Below, in pieces: positions 36,507-49,080 of a stretch of DNA of 64,000 nucleotides. The stretch's first letter is position 1. Each line of letters opens with the position of its first letter. The notes beneath the pieces are model-generated. The model did not search any database and was not told where the DNA came from. It worked only from the letters and a program-made list of their open reading frames with translations. A program made the translations under genes and the position numbers. Origin of the DNA: Symsagittifera roscoffensis (lineage: Eukaryota > Xenacoelomorpha > Acoela > Convolutidae); the NCBI RefSeq assembly GCF_963678635.1, contig NC_087064.1:64101548-64165547 (forward strand), read 5' to 3'.

Positions 36507-39400
36507 TCTCAAAATCGATTGAGTTTACACAATAAGTGAAGGTAAAACTTGCCATAGCAGTTTTAGCATGGTGAAAACTATTTTGCGCCGAAGTAAAAAG
36601 TGGCCAACTTTGGCTGCTTTTAATCAGCCAAAACAAAAAATAGTAATCAAATAATGGCTCTTTTTCCTCTCCCCCCCCCGCACCTGCAAACTTTTACATG
36701 TAAATTTGTTGACCACATTGTCCGGTTGTTATGAAAAGTTACATACAGACTAATAAGGCCACGACAAACATTTTTGATCTTCATACTCAACCTCGTAAAA
36801 ACACTCGTTACACTAATAAGTTGATGCTGGCGTGAGGTGGGCGGGGATCAAAAAGAGCCCAAATAATAATATATTTTTGGCTGCCTTTAATCAGCCATAA
36901 AAAATAATAAATAACCAATTTATAATAAGTAAAAAAAATATCTTTTAAAAATAAAAATTAGGCCAAATTTAGCAGATCACATGCTAAGAAAGCTCAGGAA
37001 AATGGGTATTTTATCTGCGCCATCCAAGTTTATGAACCAAAACAAATTTAAATCAGCTTAGTATATTTTAGCCGACTCAAACCACCATGGATATGTTTTG
37101 ACCGCCTCGACAAAAAAAGATACCCAGCTCTGTTTTCAGCTCTAAAGGTAAATTAAACCTGTGGTCAAGCGTTAGACGCCATCAAACCGAATTACTGATT
37201 GTTTTTATCCGGAAATAACGAAGAAATTTTATCACATTTATACGTTTTTTTCTTCTAATTGTGTTGAAATTAAACAAAAAAGATGTAAACAAAAAATGGT
37301 TAGAATTTTTATTAATTTGCTCTTCGAATTTATTCTGCAAAATGGGGATCCAAAATTTCTTCAAAATATAGTGGTTGTCTAACAATATATCAAAAGATTG
37401 AAGATCAGTTAAAGCGATAAATTCACAGCCAAAATAGAACGATGTTTACAAAATTAGTTGTTCCTACTTTCGAATTTATTCTTGGGCTGGTTTTTTTACC
37501 TAGTCATTTCTCGACAATGAAATTAAAGTTTTTGACAAGAACTTTTTTGTAGCCTATTGAAGATATTGACACGCTGAAATAAATATTAAAATAATTTTTT
37601 TTAACTCTGATCTTTTTTTTTTGCTACGCTCTCGACTTTTTCATGCGTGCTTTGAAGATTTTAATCTTAATGCTGAAAACGTAAGGCAAAATATTTATAC
37701 AGAGGGAATTATCCCGCACAACAAAGTTAATCAAAAATACGACTAATTTTCTCAAACTTGATCTTGCAATATTGTGTTTTAGCATAAACTACTCGGAACC
37801 AATTAAGAGGCAGTCGTAAAAACTCATAACTTTGCCCCTAATTATGAGCAGCCGTGTTGTTTCGACTTTCGTAAGGAAATTAACGTAATAATTTTGCTCG
37901 GTGTGTATTTAATCAATCAAGTTTCGATTTTTTAACTAGCTATATTTGACGTAATGTGTTTTATCATTCAAAATGTGTTTTTTTCTTTAAAAATAAATTT
38001 CACTTGTGAACATTTTTTGCAAAGCTATGAGGGCTTAAAGATTTCCAATTTTGACCATTCGTGACAATTTTCGCGCAATATATTTTGCGCTATTAACGCA
38101 TGAGCGGAGATTTCTTCCCTCTAAATTTTCATTTCTTCCGTTGCAAAGTTTTCGAAGAAAGCTTAGGTGCCATAATTGATTGGTTGCTAGGAGCAAAGTT
38201 TAAGACTTTGTACTTTATATGGCGTGTGGTTGGATGATTTGAACAAAAAAAAAACTCAGCCTAAAAAACTCTTTTTTTGTTACATTTCATTTATTACCGC
38301 TCCATAGACCTGAAAAGGCAATCAGAACAGTCAGGGTTTTGTCCTGACACGAGCATTTTTGTTTAAATTCAAATTGACTACAGCAGAGTTTGCCATATTT
38401 TACTCAGCCTGTAATCTTTCAACTTGAACCAAATCTCAAATTTAATCACACTCATAACACAGTATAACGCTAAAAAAACTTAACGTACACCAATTTTCTG
38501 GATAAATCACCAAACTTTATTTCCTAAACAAAAGTTCATGTGTTGTCTAGTTGCCAATTTTTTTACCGTTTATCTTCTGCATCTTCTTCAAAAGCTTCAT
38601 TATTGAAGTTTAAATTTACGAATTAGGACAACTCGTCCTTTTCAGAAGTATTGGCCAGGCGTTTTTAGTATCGCAATTCTCGATATCACTCTCGGTCGTC
38701 TCTGCAGCAGCACGAATCAGACCAAAGTGAGAAATTGGACAACTAAAAATGGCGTGATCTATATGATCTTTTAGATAAAAAATACTGCTGCGTTTTCATC
38801 GGCAAGCTATCTTCGGAAAAATCATAATCAAGATCAGGCTGTTTCCGATCACCAATCTGAGTGGTAGCGAATTCTTTAGACGCTCTACTCAGTGTACCAG
38901 CCCAATCCTACGACACTGGCTGTTGACAATTTTATCGGTTAACATTTTTTTTTCAAATTCATTCCTCGTTGTTAGGTTTGAGTTGAAAGCGGTGGCGTTG
39001 TCATCACTTTCATCAAAGTCATTCGTTATTTGACTGTGTTGCTTTTGTAGCCAAGGCGAAAAAACTTCTGAATATCTAGAGGTTGGTTTGCTTGTTGCCA
39101 AAAGCTGATAAGGAAGTTTTTGCTGAAGTCACAGCTTTCATATTGTGGCAGTTGAACGCCATTGGGTTGTTTTCAGTTCTTCACATTGAACGAGAAATCA
39201 AGGTGTCTTTATTTCGCTGATTATTCAGCATCTTCTATGCAGCCTCAGACATAACTTTGCCAAAAATTTTCCGCAGTCTACTAAGCCATTCAATCATGAA
39301 CACTAATGAGTGATGTGTGGTGAATAAAAAACCTAAACGGAAACTGAGTTTCTGGTATATGTTGGAGGTCAAATGTAAACTCAAAAAATATATATTTTGA
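36507..39400 (+). repeat. 3.8-kb segmental repeat, copy 2 (partial)
   Basis: Direct copy of 32,640-35,430, with a 560-bp family member at 37,810-38,370. A 140-bp insertion (about 38,402-38,540) is absent from copy 1. From 34,575 onward in copy 1 and 38,540 onward here, identity is near complete for several hundred bases, higher than in the first half. That suggests gene conversion or a more recent duplication of this part. Confidence 0.8.
38620..39117 (-). pseudogene. Decayed acidic protein fragment, copy 2
   Basis: Counterpart of 34,674-35,170. The 70-codon frame is at 39,101-38,889 and differs by a few residues (for example Ile-Phe to Thr-Ser near its start). The same frame breaks follow. 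Confidence 0.4.
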
Positions 39401-40412
39401 ACATTTTCCAAAAAGCTTATGAAAATCTAATTTTATTTTTTATCGAAAAGCAAGAAAACAAGTCAGGGAAAAAACCACCGACAAAAACTTTTTGCAAAAT
39501 TTCTTCTAGAAAAAATAACAACAAATATATCCGTCAAGCAAAAAATTTTTGGTTTTTAATTAAAAAACTTTTCAGTAAAACTTTTCAGAAAAATTGATTC
39601 AATGAAAACGTTTGAAAACGTTTTTTTTTTAAATTAACAGCCTCCAAAAATCAAAAATGAGACAATTATTAGTAAATATCTCAAGAAAAAGTAGTAGTAT
39701 TCTCCTTTGAAACCCATCTTTCATCTAAAACAAAACCTCTTTATTTTTTGAGCGGTTAAGGGCATGTTTCCCGGCTAATATGTCCAGTGATTTTCCTCCA
39801 AAATTATTTTTAGAACAGGTTTGTAGTATAATTTTTCACTATGTGATAATTATCTAGAGCTCGAGGATCTGATAGAAATGCACAACATTAAACCCGACAT
39901 GTAATCCGTGAAGGGCTTGGAACGAGGAGATGACAACTTTTTCCAAAAATTCGGTTAGACTGCTTGCAGTGTTCGAGACTTTTGCATCCTAAGAAAACAA
40001 TTGGGTATTGCCACACTTCATTCAAGTTTCTGTTTATTTTAAGTTATTTCCAGTCCATGAATCTTTTCAAATTGAAATGCCATTTCAAAGCCGAGAATCT
40101 CAAAAATTCAAAACCACTAAAAAAAACTATAGAAACCAAGGAATTGATTACATTTTGCGAGTTTGATTTTCCGAACGTGGAGCAAATTCACAACTTTTGT
40201 TGTGTCTTAGGGGAATTTTTGAATAATTTTTACTGAAAGCGCTGGACTCTGCCTATATTTTTTTTGATCTGAAGTGGCCTGGAGACGAATTTTGACTACC
40301 ATAAAGACCCAAAAGCTCAGCTTATATCATGCCGTAGACATCTCAAAATTGGTGAAGTTTGGTGCAGGATGGTACGTATCTGTAGTTCACATTCGTTTTT
40401 TAAAGCTGACTG
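39133..40412 (+). repeat. 1,280-bp tandem duplication, copy 1
   Basis: AGCTTTCATATTGTGGCAG recurs exactly 1,280 bp downstream, and the two units are almost identical: I see one substitution (about 40,110 against 41,390) and a one-base difference in a T run. Frames 39,397-39,597 and 39,964-40,236 are present in both but lack an ATG start, so I do not call genes. Such identity means a very recent duplication or an assembly artefact. Confidence 0.9.
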
Positions 40413-41692
40413 AGCTTTCATATTGTGGCAGTTGAACGCCATTGGGTTGTTTTCAGTTCTTCACATTGAACGAGAAATCAAGGTGTCTTTATTTCGCTGA
40501 TTATTCAGCATCTTCTATGCAGCCTCAGACATAACTTTGCCAAAAATTTTCCGCAGTCTACTAAGCCATTCAATCATGAACACTAATGAGTGATGTGTGG
40601 TGAATAAAAAACCTAAACGGAAACTGAGTTTCTGGTATATGTTGGAGGTCAAATGTAAACTCAAAAAATATATATTTTGAACATTTTCCAAAAAGCTTAT
40701 GAAAATCTAATTTTATTTTTTATCGAAAAGCAAGAAAACAAGTCAGGGAAAAAACCACCGACAAAAACTTTTTGCAAAATTTCTTCTAGAAAAAATAACA
40801 ACAAATATATCCGTCAAGCAAAAAATTTTTGGTTTTTAATTAAAAAACTTTTCAGTAAAACTTTTCAGAAAAATTGATTCAATGAAAACGTTTGAAAACG
40901 TTTTTTTTTAAATTAACAGCCTCCAAAAATCAAAAATGAGACAATTATTAGTAAATATCTCAAGAAAAAGTAGTAGTATTCTCCTTTGAAACCCATCTTT
41001 CATCTAAAACAAAACCTCTTTATTTTTTGAGCGGTTAAGGGCATGTTTCCCGGCTAATATGTCCAGTGATTTTCCTCCAAAATTATTTTTAGAACAGGTT
41101 TGTAGTATAATTTTTCACTATGTGATAATTATCTAGAGCTCGAGGATCTGATAGAAATGCACAACATTAAACCCGACATGTAATCCGTGAAGGGCTTGGA
41201 ACGAGGAGATGACAACTTTTTCCAAAAATTCGGTTAGACTGCTTGCAGTGTTCGAGACTTTTGCATCCTAAGAAAACAATTGGGTATTGCCACACTTCAT
41301 TCAAGTTTCTGTTTATTTTAAGTTATTTCCAGTCCATGAATCTTTTCAAATTGAAATGCCATTTCAAAGCCGAGAATCTCAAAAATTCAAAATCACTAAA
41401 AAAAACTATAGAAACCAAGGAATTGATTACATTTTGCGAGTTTGATTTTCCGAACGTGGAGCAAATTCACAACTTTTGTTGTGTCTTAGGGGAATTTTTG
41501 AATAATTTTTACTGAAAGCGCTGGACTCTGCCTATATTTTTTTTGATCTGAAGTGGCCTGGAGACGAATTTTGACTACCATAAAGACCCAAAAGCTCAGC
41601 TTATATCATGCCGTAGACATCTCAAAATTGGTGAAGTTTGGTGCAGGATGGTACGTATCTGTAGTTCACATTCGTTTTTTAAAGCTGACTGA
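40413..41692 (+). repeat. 1,280-bp tandem duplication, copy 2
   Basis: Second unit of the pair. It ends at AAAGCTGACTGAG, after which the sequence turns into the inverted segmental arm. Confidence 0.9.
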
Positions 41693-41819
41693 GTGCCCCT
41701 AATTAAAGCGGATCAAACTAGCACCTATGGATTTCGACTGACGCCGAGTACTTCGTAATTGCTGATCCGAATATGTTGATGAAACACATGGACGAGACAA
41801 TTGTGAACCATTTTCAAAC

Positions 41820-44800
41820 ATAACTGAAGACTTTTCATTAGATTTTTATGAAAAGTCCATGTTGAGTACCCAAAAAGAAAATTTATATTGCATTCGTCAA
41901 GATTACTCGTTGACTCTTACCGATTTAACAGTACCTAAGGAGTGGTGTTTTTCCTGCTCAGCAAATACTTGAATGGATGAGTTGTCAAGGAAAACCAAAA
42001 TGATCAATTGGTCGAGCCGAAATTTTACTGCAATTGTATGTTAGATTGGGGCTAAAATTTTTGAACCATGTGCTGAAATTAGAATAAAAAGCATAGGAGA
42101 TCCGTATATCAGTTTGATTACAATTAAGCAACAACCAGTGACTTGAAAAGGATTTCATCAAATCGTTAAACGAAGGCTTGTTTATTCAATCAGAGACTAC
42201 CATGCCCCTTTGCAAAAAAATATGCATTCATTGATTCAGGTTTTCTGAAAGGTTTTTCTGGAAAATTTTCTTTTTGAAAACCCAAAATTTATTGCTTGAC
42301 GTATATATTTGTTGTATACTAATTATGGAATAAAAATATATTTTTTTAGGCGGCTTTTATAAGTTTTGCAAAAAAATTTGTCGGTGGTTGATTTTTTCAA
42401 AAATAGTTTTTTTGTCGGCTAAAAATTTGGGGAAAAAACGTTGCCCGGCCTTTTTTTGAAACTTGCTTTCTAACGATAAACTGATTTTGAACTTTCTAAA
42501 AGATGTTAGTTTTTTTGAGTATACACCTGACCTCCAACATGTACAAGACACTCAGTTTCCGTTTAGGTTTTTTTTTACCACATATCACTGCAGTAAATTA
42601 TTGGCAAAGTTGTATCTGAGGCTGCATAGACGATGCTGAATAATAATCGAAATGAAGACAATTTGACCTCTCGTTCAATGTGAAGAACTGAAAACAACCC
42701 AATGGCGTTCAACTGCCACAATATGAAAGCTGTGACTTCAGCAAAAACTTCCTTATCAGCTTTTGGCAACAAGCAAACTAACCTCTAGATATTCAGAAGT
42801 TTTTTCGCTTTGGCTACAAAAGCAACACAGTCAAATAACGAATGACTTTGATGAAAGTGATGACAACGCCACCGCTTTCAACTCAAACCTAACAAAGAGG
42901 AACGAATTTGAAAAAAAATTGTTAACCGATAAAAATTTCAACAGCCAGTGTCGTAGGATTGGGGTGGTACACTGAGTAGAGCGTCTAAAGAATTAACTAC
43001 CACGCAGATTGGTGATCGGAACCAGCCTGAACTTGATTATGATTTTTCCGAAGATAGCTTGCCGATGAAAACGCAGCAGTAATTTTATCTAAAAGATAGG
43101 ATAGATCACGACCGAGAGTGATATCGACAATTGCAATACTAAAAAAGCCCGGAATAAAACTTGGTGATTTATCAAGAGAATTGGTGTACGTTAAATTTTT
43201 TTAGCGTTATACCGTGTTATGAGTGTGATTAAATAAATGAGATTTTGTTCAAGTTGAAGCCCGCTTATTCGGGGATACAATTGTATGATGGTTATTTAAG
43301 AGTTTTTTTCCTGCATACTCTTGTATGCATCTCTGTTAAATCGAAGTGAGTCATGGTTTTCAGAAAAAATGATTAAACTGACCGTATTGCAGTGGAACAC
43401 ACCAGTTGGTATTTGAACAGTTGGCCCTTAGTGGCGCAAAATATATTGCGCGATAACTGTCCCAAATGGGCAAAATTGGCAATCTTTAAACCCTCATAGC
43501 TTTACAAAAACTGATCACAAGCGTAATTCATTCTAAAAGTAAAGCTCAGGAAAAAAATACCTTCTAATTGATATAAATTAATTACGTCCAAAATGGCTAG
43601 TAAAAAATCTATGTTTGATTGAAAAAACCACCCCGAGCACAAATATTCTGTTAATTTCATTACGAATGTCGGAACAACAAAGCTGATTATAAATAGGGGC
43701 AAAATTATGAGTTTTTACGACGGCCCCTAATTGGTCTCGAGTAGTTTAAGCTTAAACACAATATTGGTCGAGCATTTTAATTTCGATCGACGTTGTTGTG
43801 CGGGATAATTCCCTCAGTATAAATAATTTGCGTTACGTTTTCAGCATTACGATTAAAATTTCAAAACGCGCATGAAATAGTCGAGAGCATAGCAAAAAGC
43901 AAAAATTGATCGGAGTTAAAAATTTTCTACTATTTGAGTTCAGCTAGTCAATATCTTCAATAGTGTACAAAACGTTTATGTCAAAAATATTAATTTTATC
44001 GTCGAAAAATGATTGAACAAAAACCATCCTAAGAATAGATGTTCATTTTCTTCGAAAATAGGAACAATAAATTTTGTAAACATCGTTCTAATTTGTGGAC
44101 TGGCTGTAAAACTATTGCTTTAACTGATCTTCTATCTTTTAGTATATTGTTAGACAATCACTATATTTTAAAGAAACTTCGGATCCCAATTTTGTAGAAA
44201 AAAATTTCGAAGAGCTCGAAGTGATCATTTTTTGTTTTCATCTTTTTTTGTTAATTGTCAACACAATTAAAGAGGAAAAAAACGTATATATGTGATAAAA
44301 TTTCTTCGCTATTTCCGGATAAAACAATCAGTAATTCGGCTTGATGGTGTCTAACACTTGGCCACAAGTTTAATTTCCCTTTAGTCGGCCGAAACCTAGT
44401 TTTCTTCTGAAAACAGAGCTGGGTATGTTTTTTTTTGTCGAGGCGGTCAAAACATATCCATGGTGGTTTGAGTCGGCTAAAATATACTAAACTGATTTAA
44501 ATTTGTTTTTGTGCATAAAATTTGATGGCGCAGATAAAAGACCCATTATCCTGAGTTTTCTTAGCACGTGATCTGCTAAATTTGGCCTAATTTTGAATCA
44601 TTAAAAGATTATTTTATTATTTATTATAAATTGATTATTTATTATTTCTTATGGCTGTTTAAAAGCAGCCAAAAACATATCACTATTTGATTATTTATTT
44701 TTTTGTTATGGCTGATTAAAAGCTGTCAAAAGTAATCATTTTTTGCTGTACAAACTTGGGCCACAGTGTCTTAAAATAGTTTGCACCATGCAAAATCTGC

Positions 44801-44830
44801 TATGGCAAGTTTTGTTTTCACTTATTGTAA
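41820..44830 (-). repeat. 3.8-kb segmental repeat, inverted copy 3
   Basis: Reverse-complement copy of 32,640-36,490. For example, 42,000-42,210 matches the complement of 36,150-36,360, and 44,790-44,830 matches the complement of the unit start. Together with copy 2 it makes a large imperfect inverted repeat around a spacer that holds the 1.28-kb tandem pair. It includes a 560-bp family copy near 43,430-43,740. Confidence 0.8.
42745..43090 (+). pseudogene. Decayed acidic protein fragment, copy 3
   Basis: Inverted counterpart of the minus-strand fragments at 34,674-35,170 and 38,620-39,117. The 70-codon frame is 42,763-42,975, with several substitutions (for example TTR to TKR and KIV to KNF) but no frame change. 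Preservation of this frame in three diverged copies suggests it was coding when duplicated. Confidence 0.4.
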
Positions 44831-44835
44831 ATCGC

Positions 44836-44892
44836 TACATACATACATACATACATACATACATACATACATACATACATACATACATACAT
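44836..44892. repeat. (ACAT)n microsatellite
   Basis: About 14 perfect units of ACAT. The open frame through it (44,743-44,991) is a product of the repeat. Confidence 0.95.
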
Positions 44893-46040
44893 TTATGCAC
44901 TAATCGGTCAAGCGCATTCGAGTTGTGTTTATTGTTCAATTTATTTTGTTCTTCTTTTTTCAGTTCAAAGTTTTTCAGTCGATTGTTTTAACTACGTCGA
45001 TTTCTTTCAAAACGTTTTTCTCCAGTCAATTTTCCCCAATTGCTGTTAACATTTCTTCGCGGTCTGAAAATGTCGGTTGCGGCCGTCTGAAAATATTTGG
45101 TCGCGACTGTCTGATCAAAAAACCACAACCTCGACCTAGGTGGAGTGCGCTCAATGAGTCCAATTTTTAGGAAAACGAGCTGAATATGTCCAATTTACAG
45201 AATAAAAAGTTTAACGACCCATGATTTTAACCAAATTGAAATAATTAGTTTGTGATGTTGGTTAAATAGACTACATGATCAGTGACTCTTAGGAAATTTT
45301 AGAACAGTGGCCGCAGAGAGAAATTGGGTACTCAGCGGAATGGTTGGACTACTTCGAGGAGATTTTTTTTCTGAAGTGGAATGAACCTAATTTCTGGTCC
45401 CCATTTTGCCATGGACTGAGTTGAATGTCTGCAAAATGTGAGCTCTAAACTGAGCGCCAGCGGTTCTGTTTTTTTTTTCGTGATAACTCGGGGACCAATC
45501 TCACTTTTTTCTTAAATTTGAGTGTGTTCGATCCTACCATGTTTCGACTTATGTGTTTGATAATTCGATTGTGTGCTTCAAGTCTTTTTTCCAGCAGAAT
45601 TTTTAACGTGTGTTAGCATATGTTTCGACAGTTTTGAATTTAATGTCCTAACTTTCGAAGAAAGTGAGGAAATACATTTGCTCTGGCGTTTTCTTTCTGC
45701 AGGCCAGTTACGACTTTGTAACAAGCCATTTAAGGAGTATTTTTTATCTGAAAACTTATGGATGTACTGAGCTTTGCCTGTAGCATTTGTTTTGCAAAAT
45801 TTTGAAAATTTAAAACTGTCAGTTCTTACAAACGCCTGATATACTTTGTGCTATTAATTTGTAGATGGCAAATTTATTTTTGTATTTTAAATTTTGCGTG
45901 GGAGACGATTTTAAAAATACATTTTTTTTCGTTTGCTTGAAAAGTTTATCAGTTTCTAATTAAATCGAACTTTTCTTCACAGACGTTGAAGTGCAGTGGG
46001 AAAGTTGAGGGGGCGTCCTTGATAAAAGCAGTCTTGTTTT
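44893..46040. other. Unassigned AT-rich sequence
   Basis: Several short frames (44,925-45,170; 45,573-45,770) without ATG context, domain or repeat support. I see no gene. Confidence 0.4.
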
Positions 46041-46046
46041 ACTTAC

Positions 46047-46190
46047 CTGTTCACAATATATCTTATCTTCGAAACTGTTAATGCTGTATTTGAGATTTTG
46101 AACTTGCATTGACAGCAAAATTGCTCCTGACTGATTAAATTGAATCAAAGAACGCATTTGTTTGATTGACTTTGGCTCAAACGTAACCTC
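46047..46190 (-). CDS. Possible orphan coding exon
   Basis: A minus-strand frame of about 48 codons with ordinary amino-acid composition (no low complexity) ends exactly at a perfect 5' splice site, CAG|GTAAGT (exon end 46,047; GT at 46,046-46,045). The left boundary is weak: a GAG|GT after a T-rich tract near 46,190. No partner exon is seen. It could be part of a large-intron gene or chance. No family is recognised. Confidence 0.25.
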
Positions 46191-46819
46191 AAACACAGAT
46201 AAATAAAATTAAAACACGACAAAAAAAAACATTATTCGATTTGTTTCGAGTTCGACCGAAAAGTGTTCTCAACAGAGAAGAGTTTCAAACGAGAAAAATG
46301 ATTTCGACTGAGTTCGGAACAAAAATTTTCTCAGCCGAGAAGCTTTTTGAGTGAAAAAAAATCCAATGTGTTCGGCCTAGGAATAAAATTTCCGCTGTTT
46401 TTCAACCAGGGGTTTTTACGAACAAGATTTTTTTTGTGTTTGTATGTATGTGTTTGTATGCACTCGAATCTGGATGCGGATAGGCTGACAAATGCCTAAT
46501 AAGAAAGTAACTACGATGGTACTTTTTCTGATTCAAGCTTGATTTGAATGCTTTCTAGCTTTCATTTTTTGTGATAACAATTTTATAGTTGCCCCAAAAA
46601 GATTGCTTGTGTTTTACTTTGGGACTATGTGTAGGCATCCTCGTGGCGTTGCGGTATATGATCAGCAAATATACTGATCTAGCTAACTGCACATCAAAAA
46701 TATATATTTTCCAATTATTTTGCAATCTGCATCTGTAAGCAGGCAAAAAAATCCAACAACAAATTCATTACTTAAACTGCTCGAAACTTTTTATAAAGCG
46801 CAATTTCTGTTGGGATTTT

Positions 46820-47040
46820 GCGCAACCCATGTTACGACTAATGTTTCGAGCAACTCTTTTTGCGACTTTCCGCGACCAATGTTGACATTTTGCGAGACCC
46901 ATGATGCGACTATGCGCGATCAATTTTTAACTATATTGCGACTTTGCGCGACTCATGTTGCCACTTTGCACGACCCATGATGCGACTATACGCGATCAAT
47001 TTTTAACTATGTTGCAACTTTGTGCGACTCAAGCCTCTTG
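46820..47040. repeat. 76-bp minisatellite plus degenerate GCGAC repeats
   Basis: GACCCATGATGCGACTAT recurs at 46,896 and 46,972 (period 76 bp), with the same CGCGATCAATTTTTAACTAT text after each. Shorter TTTGCGCGAC-type units lie before it. Confidence 0.8.
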
Positions 47041-48653
47041 CGGAGTATGGAATTTCGGTTGCAGAAAGTCGATTTTAGCGACCCAATTCGGTCGCAACAC
47101 GAGTCGCGGACCTTGAGCCTGGGTGTGTCAACTGCAAAAATATTTTGCAGTAAGCTTTCAACGTCGTTCACAAAATCGTCGAAGAGCGTATAAATAAGTC
47201 CAAGGGCAATTTCAAACCCTTAAGTCTTCATCAAACACAGGTTGCAGGTGACTTTTTTTAATTATCAAAGAATCAATATTTTCCTTATGACAAAAAGTTT
47301 TCCATGGAAGAAGTTGGTCTAAGTAAAAAAATACTCGTATTTTATATGCAACAAAACTTTTTCGGATTAAACTAAATAAAAACACTTGATTCATAGCATT
47401 TTGAATGCGTTTCTATGTAGGTTGTTGTAATTAACAATTTATGCGCGCTCAATTTAACCTAATTTCATTTTCCAAAAAAACAGTTTGTATCAGGGCGAGG
47501 CTGTTTTTTTAACGTCGTTGGAAAAAAAAAATTCGTTAACATTTAAAAAAAGAGCAAAAACTTTTTTTTTGTTTTAAATAGTATCCTTCCATAGGCTAGT
47601 GATTATTTTTGAGTCTGGTAACAGAATAATAAAACTATGTTCATTTTGCTCCTGACGTTTTAACAAGCCAAGTTGACAGCTTTAAAATCCCATAAAATTG
47701 CAAAAAATGGTGCAGGTAAAACATGTTTGGAATACGAAAATTCGTCCATCAGTATTTTTTAGACAATATTTTTAAAATTCCGTCAAAATGGCTCGTTGAA
47801 AATTCAAATTTTGCCTGAAGAGGAGGCCACCAGAGCACATTCATTATGTCACTTTCTGTGAAAATTGTAACACTGTCATCCAGAAGTAAGATCTCTTTAA
47901 CTATATCCCCCTATGGTACCTGGTAACGAAGAATAATTCAACTGTTAAGCATATGAGTTTTTGAACCTAGTAACGAATCTTTCCTTTTGCAAGGGGGGGT
48001 AAATATTTAAAGTGATCCCAGAAATATTACACGCCTAGAGGAAAAGAAAAGGTTAATGGATAATCTCGCTTCCGACGGACGAGCATTTTTTTTTATCTGG
48101 TTGATTGAATGCTGGTAGTTTTATTCTCACCCTTACTACAAAATCACGAGTCCTTGCTTGCACTGTGAAATTCGATCAGTTGGATTGAATAGTTGGTCTT
48201 GATGGCTTCTTAAAATTCGCACAGTTTGAAACAGAACACTTCACATTGATTCAATCTAATCACATCTTCATCCCATCAAAGTAATCCTACTTTTTCCATT
48301 TGCGATTTAAAATTGTTTCACAGTCTGACTATTATTCTTTCTTTTCAGATGAATGCATGGATGAGTGTCCTATATGGTCTATACGCCCTTTTCCTAAAAG
48401 CTACTGTTCTATCTTAATCAGAGATAAAACCCTGAGTGCACATATGTCGGTTTATAAGGTCACGGCTACTCAAAGATCAGGCGATGAAAAGGCTATTATG
48501 ATTCATGGTGTATAGACTGCTTATAATAGGTACAATTAGATAAATAATGGGGAAAAAAAACTTATGATCGGCCATAGAAAATAACGCTAAAAACGCGCAA
48601 GAACAGCGACCCTCATTTATGAATTAGCAGATACATAAAGTTATGTCAAAGTT
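47041..48653. other. Unassigned AT-rich sequence
   Basis: No gene recognised. A TTTCTTTTCAG acceptor-like site at about 48,338-48,348 sits inside a 71-codon open frame, but no splice partner or domain is visible. A diverged relative of the 560-bp family body may be present near 47,640-47,870 (AAAATGGCTCGTTGAAAATTC). Confidence 0.3.
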
Positions 48654-48661
48654 ATATCAAG

Positions 48662-49072
48662 CAGGGGCGGATCTAGGATTTTCTCGGGGGGGGGGGGGGG
48701 GGGTCGGATTTTCAAAAAAAAATCGAAAATTTTGTGACGACCTTTTTTTTTTAGGTCGACCAAATTGATTGCGGGCAAATTTTTGAAAAAAAATTGATCG
48801 CAGGCAAATTTTTGAAAAAACAGTCAAAAAAGCCGTTTTTGGGCACATTTTGTAAAATTTTGACAAAAAAAATAGCGTTTTTTTTGGCGCGCGCTCCCCC
48901 TCAAAGTTAGTATATATTGGCGCCCAAGGCGCCTTTAAAAAATTTTAGGGTAGTTCGGCCAAAATAGATTTCTTAAAAAGTATCACAAGGGGGACCCTTT
49001 GGGTCGGCAGGGGGTCGAATCCCTGAGGAGGAGGCGTCCACCATCCCCCCCCCCCCCCTAAATCCGCCACTG
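48662..49072. mobile_element. hAT-type MITE, complete, with 8-bp target duplication
   Basis: A 411-bp element starts CAGGGGCGGATCTAGGA and ends CTAAATCCGCCACTG, imperfect inverted termini of about 15 bp. It is flanked on both sides by the identical 8 bp ATATCAAG (48,654-48,661 and 49,073-49,080). An 8-bp duplication and CAG-starting ends are typical of the hAT superfamily. It carries a long G run at the left, a C run at the right, and no coding capacity. The RNA pol III B-box lookalike GGTCGAATCCC inside is part of the element and not a tRNA. Confidence 0.9.
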
Positions 49073-49080
49073 ATATCAAG

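Noticed and set aside
39397-41515. 66- and 90-codon frames present twice
   Set aside because: They are identical only because the 1,280-bp duplication is recent; neither begins with ATG nor has a recognised domain.
44743-44991. 82-codon frame with a YIHT repeat
   Set aside because: It is the translated (ACAT)n microsatellite.
48300-48515. 71-codon frame with a TTTCTTTTCAG site
   Set aside because: It has a good acceptor look but no partner exon, domain or second copy; not enough to call a gene.
49005-49035. GGTCGAATCCC looked like a tRNA T-loop
   Set aside because: It lies inside the bounded hAT-type MITE and recurs in its other copies; no A-box or cloverleaf is present.
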